Assembly: GCA_028866655.1 (NCBI GenBank)
Contig: JAGWHQ010000001.1
Coordinates: forward strand, 115,198 to 179,197
Length of the DNA: 64,000 bases
Source: Nitrososphaerota archaeon
GTDB lineage: Archaea > Thermoproteota > Nitrososphaeria > Nitrososphaerales > Nitrosopumilaceae
Direction: 5' to 3'
Under the pieces are notes generated by a model. The model had not been told where the DNA came from, did not search any database, and worked only from the letters and a program-made list of their open reading frames with translations. A program made the position numbers and the translations under genes. Positions 57,468 to 64,000 of this stretch are shown here, in pieces (position 1 is the stretch's first letter; every line of letters starts with the position of its first letter).

Positions 57468-59371
57468 GGCTTTCCAAGAGCATATTGCAATTCTGCAAGC
57501 GCAGACTTTACTTCATCCACAGATGCCTCATCTTCCAGTGTACTGACATCACCAATTTTTTCATCTTGAGCGATTGCTTTGAGCAGCCTTCGCATTATCT
57601 TGCCACTCCTAGTCTTTGGAAGTTTTTTGACAAAAAACAGTTGATCTGGTGTTGCGACTGAACCTACTGTTTTTCGTATGTGCCGTATGAGATCTTCTTT
57701 TAGCTGCTGAGTTGCAGTGACTCCATCTTTTAGAACTAGAAATGCAATGATTGACTCTCCCTTGACCTCATGTGGTATTCCACACACCGCAGATTCTGCC
57801 ACCATACCATGAGATACAAAACCACTTTCAATTTCAGCAGTACCGAGTCTATGCCCTGCAACCTTGAGCACATCATCTGCCCTGCCAAGCATCCAGATGT
57901 ATCCGTCATTATCCATCTTTGCGTAATCGCCAGCATAGTACATGTTTTTGTATTTTGACCAGTAGACTGCCTTGTACTTTTCATCATCACCCCACAATGT
58001 AAGGAGCATTCCAGGCCACGGGTTTTCAACTACAAGATATCCCTTAGAACCAGGCGATACTTTTTTCCCAGCGTTATCAACAATAGATATACAAACACCA
58101 GGAACTGGTCTTGTTGCAGAACCAGGTTTGAGCGGAATTGTTTCAATTCCAGGAAGTGGAGATATCATTGCTGCTCCTGTTTCCGTCTGCCACCAGGTGT
58201 CAATGATTGGACACTTTTCCTTGCCAATTGTTTTGAAGTACCATTTCCAGACCTGTGGGTTGATAGGTTCTCCTACAGTTCCAAGCAATCGCAAGCTTGT
58301 CAAGTCGTTAGAATTTGGGATGTCATCACCTGACTTCATAAACATTCGAAGTGCGGTAGGTGTAGTATACAAAATCGTGACACGGTACCGTGCAATAATT
58401 TCCCACATCCTAGCAGAGTTGGGATAATCAAGTGCTCCCTCATACATCACCTGTGTTGCACCATGCATTAGAGGTCCGTAAACCACATAGCTGTGTCCTG
58501 TAACCCAGCCAATGTCGGCAGTACAAAAATAAACATCAGAATCACAAATATCAAAGATCCACTTGAATGTGGCAAAGACATGAGTAAGATATCCTCCCGT
58601 GCCATGTAGAACACCTTTTGGTTTCCCTGTTGTTCCGGACGTATACAAAATGTAAAGAGGATGTGCACTGTCAAGCATTTCTGCATCACAAGACGACTCC
58701 ATGGAATCTACAAACTCGCCCCATTTCCTGTCCCTTGCAGTGTATGTAACTCGGTTTCCAACATGCTCTAATATGATTACATTTTTGACAAAATCAAGAT
58801 CTGCAATTGCATCATCTACAACATCTTTTAGTTTGATTATTGTTCCACGTCTTCTTCCACCATCGGCTGTAATTATAACACTTGATTTAGAATCAACGAC
58901 CCTGTCTCGAATTGATTGCGCGCTAAACCCTGAAAATATCACTGTATGAATTGCGCCTATTCGTGCACATGCAAGCAGTGAAACTATTAGTTCAGGCACC
59001 ATTGGGAGATATACTGTTACCCTGTCTCCTTTTTTTACCCCAAGTTTTTTTAGTGCATTTGCAAGTTTTGATACCTGAGAAAGCAGGTCTTGATAGGTTA
59101 GCACTCGTTGGGAGCCATCTTCTCCTTCCCAGAGTATTGCCTTTTTGTCAGGGTTTTTTCGTACCGTTACGTCAAGTGCGTTGTATGATGCATTAGTTTT
59201 TCCCCCAACAAACCATTTTGCAAACGGAGGATTCCATTCAAGTGCAGTGTGCCATTGCTCAGACCAGAAAAGATTCTTGGCTTGGGACTCCCAGAACTTG
59301 ACGCCATCTTGATTTGCCAGAGTCCTTGTCTTGGCATCATTGTTTCCAAGGCCGATATCATAGAAATCCAA
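57464..59371 (-). CDS. acs: AMP-forming acyl/acetyl-CoA synthetase
   Basis: YILYTSGTTGKPKGVLH; DTWWQTETG; YYAGDYAKMDNDGYIWMLGRADDVLKVAGHRLGTAEIE; KTRSGKIMRR. Confidence 0.96.
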   Translation of the reverse strand: MDFYDIGLGNNDAKTRTLANQDGVKFWESQAKNLFWSEQWHTALEWNPPFAKWFVGGKTNASYNALDVTVRKNPDKKAILWEGEDGSQRVLTYQDLLSQVSKLANALKKLGVKKGDRVTVYLPMVPELIVSLLACARIGAIHTVIFSGFSAQSIRDRVVDSKSSVIITADGGRRRGTIIKLKDVVDDAIADLDFVKNVIILEHVGNRVTYTARDRKWGEFVDSMESSCDAEMLDSAHPLYILYTSGTTGKPKGVLHGTGGYLTHVFATFKWIFDICDSDVYFCTADIGWVTGHSYVVYGPLMHGATQVMYEGALDYPNSARMWEIIARYRVTILYTTPTALRMFMKSGDDIPNSNDLTSLRLLGTVGEPINPQVWKWYFKTIGKEKCPIIDTWWQTETGAAMISPLPGIETIPLKPGSATRPVPGVCISIVDNAGKKVSPGSKGYLVVENPWPGMLLTLWGDDEKYKAVYWSKYKNMYYAGDYAKMDNDGYIWMLGRADDVLKVAGHRLGTAEIESGFVSHGMVAESAVCGIPHEVKGESIIAFLVLKDGVTATQQLKEDLIRHIRKTVGSVATPDQLFFVKKLPKTRSGKIMRRLLKAIAQDEKIGDVSTLEDEASVDEVKSALAELQYALGKP

Positions 59372-59394
59372 TACAAATTAGTAATTTGCATGTC

Positions 59395-59432
59395 AAAAAA
59401 AAGGTTCGCTCAAATGGATTGGGAGCGAATCC
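59395..59432 (-). terminator. GC-rich hairpin followed by T8, downstream of cdvA
   Basis: Minus strand reads GGATTCGCTCccaatccatttGAGCGAACC then TTTTTTTT. Confidence 0.6.
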
Positions 59433-59446
59433 TTCAACCCGTCAGA

Positions 59447-60268
59447 CTAGGATGACGATATACGTTTAAGCCAATCGGAATCTTCAGGAACTTCATCACC
59501 ATCGGCTCCAATTGCTACAGGCTTTGCTGTTGGTACAGTGGGAATACTAGAACCAACACCAATGTCAGAAGATATTGGAGTCTTTGGCTGTGAAGGAGAA
59601 GGACTTTCTACCTTTCCAAGATATGAAATGGCTGCTGAATGAACGTCCTGCTTTGGACTTTCTACACGTTCCCCACTTTCAACCGTTAGATCGTTGATGC
59701 GACTCTGGATGCTTGTTATCTCTGCCTTTTCATGTTCGATGTGCTCTATGATTTCAACCGTATGAGTCTTGACCAAATCAAACTTGGCATCAGATATCTC
59801 ATTGCTCTTGTTTTGCAATTTTGCATCAAATCGTAGCATCCGAATTGACTTTAATTGCCCGTCAAGTTCTCCGAGTCTTTTATCAAGTTTTTCTCTGATC
59901 TGTCTCTCGGTCTCATCGAGAGTTAACAATTTCATCTTGTATTTTTCGTGGATCAGTTCAGCATCTTCTTTCATGTCATCGTTTTCAGATACGATATCCA
60001 TCAGGGCTCGTATACGACGCATGGTCAATCCTTTTTCTCGCAACAGTCTCTGGGCGTCTAATCTCCATCTAGGGATAAAGATTACATATTGTCCCTGAAT
60101 CACCAGTTGCTCGAATGCTATCTGCCTTAGTCCCTCAGAACCACAATCAACACCGACGGTTTGTACACTTCCATCTATGTCAGTTATGGTGCCTATTACT
60201 TTGCCGACATAGGTGCCATACATGTCCTTTACTTGCTTGCCGATAAATTCGATCTCTTCCTTGCTCAT
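59447..60268 (-). CDS. cdvA: CdvA-like cell-division protein (PRC-barrel, coiled coil, C-terminal tail)
   Basis: IGKQVKDMYGTYVGKVIGTITDIDGSVQTVGVDCG...GQYVIFIPRWRLDAQRLLREKGLTMRRIRAL; coiled coil; Pro-rich linker; EDSDWLKRISSS C-terminus. Confidence 0.85.
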   Translation of the reverse strand: MSKEEIEFIGKQVKDMYGTYVGKVIGTITDIDGSVQTVGVDCGSEGLRQIAFEQLVIQGQYVIFIPRWRLDAQRLLREKGLTMRRIRALMDIVSENDDMKEDAELIHEKYKMKLLTLDETERQIREKLDKRLGELDGQLKSIRMLRFDAKLQNKSNEISDAKFDLVKTHTVEIIEHIEHEKAEITSIQSRINDLTVESGERVESPKQDVHSAAISYLGKVESPSPSQPKTPISSDIGVGSSIPTVPTAKPVAIGADGDEVPEDSDWLKRISSS

Positions 60269-60331
60269 TAGGTAGGTGTTTTAAATTTCATATAATCAGC
60301 AACGTGTTAACAAGCTTTTCAATTTTGGTAA

Positions 60332-60351
60332 GATCATTTTAGCTAATGATC
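60332..60351. promoter_or_regulatory. Inverted repeat GATCATT-N6-AATGATC between cdvA and the divergent gene
   Basis: Read directly. Confidence 0.4.
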
Positions 60352-60409
60352 ATGGAAAAATGTGAAAAATGCGTAATTTTATAATCACTTGTCTAGTAAT
60401 GGTACGATA

Positions 60410-60694
60410 ATGATTACAAAGGAAGAGCTAGATCAGATATTGCACTTTGTCTCCAAACGATGGGTTGACATGAGCAGGGATGAAAAAAATAAAGCGTTTG
60501 AAAACATGCCAACTGACTTTTGGATGAATTCCATGGGCGGCACTGCAGGTCCAGGAAAATGGGTAACGACTTTGATGTATACGGAAGATCCACAAGAAGC
60601 CGAATCCTTCAAGGAAGTATTATTGCGATGGCAAGCAAAACACAATGCACCAAAATTGGGGCCATCAGATCTGATCCAGATTGGAAAGAAGTAG
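60410..60694 (+). CDS. Conserved hypothetical protein
   Basis: MITKEELDQILHFVSKRWVDMSRDEKNKAFENMPTDFW...; ORF can start at TTG 60389 or ATG 60410. Confidence 0.65.
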   Translation: MITKEELDQILHFVSKRWVDMSRDEKNKAFENMPTDFWMNSMGGTAGPGKWVTTLMYTEDPQEAESFKEVLLRWQAKHNAPKLGPSDLIQIGKK

Positions 60695-60722
60695 TTATTA
60701 TCTACAGTTGGTTTGAACGATA

Positions 60723-62342
60723 ATGTTGTCATCAGAGTTTTCAGGTTCTGAAAAAGAAATTCTTTTAAAACATTTTTCAAATGTTGACGATTCAGTATTT
60801 GCAATAACCAGTCCAAGACAGGTAGACCGTGGTGCTCTGATGTCAAGATACAGTAGAACTGACAAGAGCATGCGCAAGATCTTCTTGGACGAGTTTGCTC
60901 AAAATGAAAATCGTGGTGAAGAATTTTACGACAAGGTTTTGCTTGAATATGGAGACGACTCGGTTGCAGAGCTTGGTGAAGCACAGATTGCAATTGAAGG
61001 TCTATCAAACATTGCAGTAAAAAAAATCGAAGACCGCAGAATTGGTTTATCATATCTTGAAAAATCTTCACGATATGTAGCATGGGATAAAAAAGTAAAT
61101 GACCAGTTCAAGTTTTACCGTGAAGGTAACATTATGAATTCCAAGTTTGCAGACAAGTACTTGGAAGCATGTAACTTGGACTTTGAAGTATATTCAAGAA
61201 ACATCCAGCCTGCAATCAGATACATGGCAGAAAAAGAACCAATAGAGAAGCAACAGTTTCGAAATTCTAGCGGAGAAGACGTACTGTATTCCAAACTTGC
61301 AAACGAAGATGAGGTCAAGTCCGCAACTAGAATCTATAATGCAACAATTCGTGCCAAGGCACTAGACATTCTCAGAGGAATACTTCCTGCATCTACTCTG
61401 ACAAATGTTGGTATAACAGGAAATGGAAGGGCGTTTGAGTACTTGCTTACCATACTGTACTCATCAGGACTAGAAGAAGAGAAGACTCTAGCGTGCAAGA
61501 TTCAGAGAGAGCTTAACACCACCATCAAATCATTTGTAAGAAGAGCAGATGATGTCCACGGAAAAGCATTGCAGAAATATTTGTCAGACATCAAGGAAAA
61601 ATCATCATCACTTGGAAAAAAACATCTAAAGAAAAAGAAAAAAGCAAATCACTTGGCAGACCTGGTTGACTGGCAAGAAGAGAAAAAAGCAGAGGATAAA
61701 ATAATTTCTGCAATACTGTACGAGCAATCAGGAGGAGCATCATACCGAGAGATACTAAAACAGGTCAAGAAAATAAAAATGTCCGAGAGGAAAAAAATAA
61801 TCAAGACATTTGCAAGTTTAAGAAGTAATAGAAGACAGAGACCACCACGCGCATTTGAGATGACAGAGTATACATTTGATTTTCTGACAAATTTTGGAAT
61901 GTTTAGAGACTTTCATAGACATCGTGTGCTCACACTAGAGCGACAGTTGCTTGCAGCAAACCATGGTTACTTTATGCCAAACGAGATAGAACAACTTGGA
62001 ATGAAAAAGGACTTTGATGATTGCATGTACAAGTCAAAGGAAGTTTGGAATTCCATGAAATCAAATATGCCAGAGCAGGCCCAATACGTTGTAAACTTTG
62101 CATACAATTACCCATATTTTATGAAACTAAATTTGCGTGAAGCAACACATTTGGTAGAGCTTAGAACTGTTCCACAGGGACATCAAGATTATAGAAAAGT
62201 TGCACAAGAAATGTTCAAGGCAATTAAAAAAGCCCATCCAAATCTGTCCAACATCATCAAGTTTGCAGACATGAAATCATACAGCCTTGAGCGACTAGAG
62301 GCAGAAAAAAGAATCGAAGAAAAACGTAAGAAACTCGGCTAG
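60723..62342 (+). CDS. Tandem ThyX-like (FAD-dependent thymidylate synthase-related) protein
   Basis: [39 protein letters not shown]; second half [17 protein letters not shown]. Confidence 0.82.
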   Translation: MLSSEFSGSEKEILLKHFSNVDDSVFAITSPRQVDRGALMSRYSRTDKSMRKIFLDEFAQNENRGEEFYDKVLLEYGDDSVAELGEAQIAIEGLSNIAVKKIEDRRIGLSYLEKSSRYVAWDKKVNDQFKFYREGNIMNSKFADKYLEACNLDFEVYSRNIQPAIRYMAEKEPIEKQQFRNSSGEDVLYSKLANEDEVKSATRIYNATIRAKALDILRGILPASTLTNVGITGNGRAFEYLLTILYSSGLEEEKTLACKIQRELNTTIKSFVRRADDVHGKALQKYLSDIKEKSSSLGKKHLKKKKKANHLADLVDWQEEKKAEDKIISAILYEQSGGASYREILKQVKKIKMSERKKIIKTFASLRSNRRQRPPRAFEMTEYTFDFLTNFGMFRDFHRHRVLTLERQLLAANHGYFMPNEIEQLGMKKDFDDCMYKSKEVWNSMKSNMPEQAQYVVNFAYNYPYFMKLNLREATHLVELRTVPQGHQDYRKVAQEMFKAIKKAHPNLSNIIKFADMKSYSLERLEAEKRIEEKRKKLG

Positions 62343-62427
62343 AGACAAACGATATTTCAGGTCTAACAGACTATCTATAGCCAAGATTTGTCTAATTATT
62401 AAATATCAGGGACACCATACCAATAGC

Positions 62428-62541
62428 ATGAATTGCGGATGCGGAAAAGATGACAAGTGTGTATCCCCAGACTGTAATTGTGCCGTTACCGGAATATGTA
62501 CGTGTGGGTCATCATGTCATTGCAGTGCAAATAGAAAATAG
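62428..62541 (+). CDS. 37-aa metallothionein-like Cys-rich protein MNCGCGKDDKCVSPDCNCAVTGICTCGSSCHCSANRK
   Basis: Nine Cys with repeated CxC spacing; TATA-like ATTATTAAATAT ~25-35 bp upstream; hairpin terminator just downstream; missing from ORF track because of size. Confidence 0.75.
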   Translation: MNCGCGKDDKCVSPDCNCAVTGICTCGSSCHCSANRK

Positions 62542-62546
62542 AAAAA

Positions 62547-62565
62547 TGTGGTGTAAAACACCACA
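62547..62565 (+). terminator. Hairpin TGTGGTGT-aaa-ACACCACA after the Cys-rich ORF
   Basis: Perfect 8-bp stem, followed by cattagtttt. Confidence 0.6.
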
Positions 62566-62688
62566 CATTAGTTTTAAGATCTACATACAAAATTATTTTT
62601 AATCGTTGAAACAATCGATTGATGTCTACAGACATCCACTTTAGATTTTACAGACACTTGTTCAAACATTCTTGTTCACAGTGGTTAA

Positions 62689-63192
62689 TTATTGAATAAA
62701 TCGTGGAATTTTTTTCACTAGATGAGATAACGAGAATCTCCCAGGACCTAACACTATGACAGTTAATAGAATTACAAATGCAAGCAATTCTAATTCTAGT
62801 CCATTTTTTCCAGAAAATGATTGAAGTTTTTTCAGCCATACCATAACGGTGAGCATCTCTATTGCAAGAAGACTTGCAGTTATTCTTGTTAACACTCCAA
62901 CTATGAGAAGAACACCTCCAATCAATTCCAGCAATCCAATCAATAATGCCATTTCTGAAGGAAGACCAATACTTGAGAAAAATCCTGAAGAGCTGCTATC
63001 AAATTTTCCAATACTGTGAACAATAAACATAACACCTACTGCAATTCGTAATCCAAAGTGGCTCAGATCATGAAACAGATGTGTTCTAAGAGAAGCTTCT
63101 ACCATATTCAAATCACCTTTGAATATAATGCATATTATTTGTTTATACCACTTGCTAAGATAATTACTTGAAAACTCAGCTACTTTTTCCAA
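62689..63192 (-). CDS. DoxX-family membrane protein
   Basis: GLRIAVGVMFIVHSIGKF...GLLELIGGVLLIVGVLTRITASLLAIEML. Confidence 0.85.
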   Translation of the reverse strand: MEKVAEFSSNYLSKWYKQIICIIFKGDLNMVEASLRTHLFHDLSHFGLRIAVGVMFIVHSIGKFDSSSSGFFSSIGLPSEMALLIGLLELIGGVLLIVGVLTRITASLLAIEMLTVMVWLKKLQSFSGKNGLELELLAFVILLTVIVLGPGRFSLSHLVKKIPRFIQ

Positions 63193-63256
63193 ATAATGAG
63201 TTCATGTCTGCAAAAGATTTGATTTGACCAGTGATCTCTTTTTTATTGCAAGATAA

Positions 63257-63793
63257 TCAGGAAGTTTGAAAATTCTTCAATGTTGATATTAATTTGAGAT
63301 TTCTTCCAGTTAATGCACCAACACCTAACATCATTATCAAGTCTACAACAAGCGTCATTTCAATATCAACGGGACTCAGATTTTTTTGAATAGTAAAGGA
63401 AGGAGTAAGATAGAGAGAACCAAGAAAAACATATCCCAGCACAAATCTTGAGACTAGTCCTGCTATCCAAATCACATATGGAACATGTCCTCCCTTTGCA
63501 TGAATTTTACCATCATCTGCCTTCCAGACTACAATAGACTTGTCAACGTGTCTGTGTGAGAGATATGTTGCACATATCAGAATACCTACGTATGCAAAGA
63601 CATACCAAGTGGAAACTCCTGCCTGAAATGAGCTAAATACAGCAAATATGCTAATAGCAAAATAAGATATCATTGAGAAAATTATTTTATTTTTGCCAAC
63701 AGGTCCTCCTGACATTATTTTCTTAAACCTGAAAATTAGCACAGCAACAATCATTACAACAAATATCAGAATCTGAGAATCCATCGTCGTCAC
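63257..63793 (-). CDS. Integral membrane protein of unknown function
   Basis: Multiple TM segments. Confidence 0.65.
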   Translation of the reverse strand: MTTMDSQILIFVVMIVAVLIFRFKKIMSGGPVGKNKIIFSMISYFAISIFAVFSSFQAGVSTWYVFAYVGILICATYLSHRHVDKSIVVWKADDGKIHAKGGHVPYVIWIAGLVSRFVLGYVFLGSLYLTPSFTIQKNLSPVDIEMTLVVDLIMMLGVGALTGRNLKLISTLKNFQTS

Positions 63794-63873
63794 ATCACCG
63801 AAATTAGAACCATTAGACTCGACAGGTTTTTCCTATTTTGATAGTTTAATCATTTCTTTCTTGCACTAGATGT

Positions 63874-64000
63874 TTAATTATCAAGTGGTAACAGGATGTG
63901 AATTTCAGATCCTTTGCCGATTCCTTCAGATTCTGCCCATATCTTTCCACCATGTGCCTCGACTATTCCCTTGCATACAACAAGACCCAACCCAGAACCG
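63874..64000 (-). CDS. Histidine kinase C-terminal fragment, truncated by window end
   Basis: Minus strand reads SGLGLVVCKGIVEAHGGKIWAESEGIGKGSEIHILLPLDN*. Confidence 0.85.
   Translation of the reverse strand, partial: GSGLGLVVCKGIVEAHGGKIWAESEGIGKGSEIHILLPLDN

Noticed and set aside
59393-59440. tRNA-like fragment (GGTTCGCTC...GAGCGAATCC)
   Set aside because: No acceptor stem, D-arm or anticodon arm can be built; the hairpin with T8 on the minus strand fits a terminator better.
1-64000. CRISPR arrays, transposons, integrated elements
   Set aside because: No regularly spaced repeats, cas genes, transposases, integrases or target-site duplications were seen; the only tandem repeats are coding.

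Overview
This 64 kb window is low-GC archaeal chromosome. The gene content points to an ammonia-oxidizing-type Thaumarchaeota/Nitrososphaerota, probably Nitrosopumilales-like: CdvA, S25e, Rpo6, Alba, DUF504, EndA, a PEF(G)-CTERM-like protein, and a response regulator with a thaumarchaeal-type zinc-ribbon output region. Assignments come from reading the translations, with no database search. The window is almost fully coding, with about 75 CDS on both strands. I saw no rRNA, convincing tRNA, CRISPR array, transposase, integrase or prophage. Most genes are housekeeping: argS, proS, DNA ligase, proteasome beta, trxB, ino1, thi4, acs, cofE, UDG, AAG, TldD. The observations most worth follow-up are: (1) a ~543-aa cytosolic-looking collagen-like protein, plus a separate HtrA protease with a short collagen-like linker; (2) an unlisted 37-aa Cys-rich metallothionein-like ORF with its own TATA-like box and hairpin terminator; (3) a 595-aa tandem-SDR protein next to a hotdog protein, resembling half of a Chloroflexus-type malonyl-CoA reductase; (4) a histone-H1-like basic repeat protein encoded by exact 66-bp repeats; (5) a PLP cysteine-synthase-like enzyme with a C-terminal rhodanese-like region; (6) an HK/Hpt/CheY/RR-zinc-ribbon cluster that looks like a phosphorelay; (7) a tandem ThyX-like protein whose two halves keep complementary parts of the ThyX motif; (8) a cupredoxin-like protein lacking the Cu-ligand Cys; and (9) several well-formed palindromes in divergent promoter regions.
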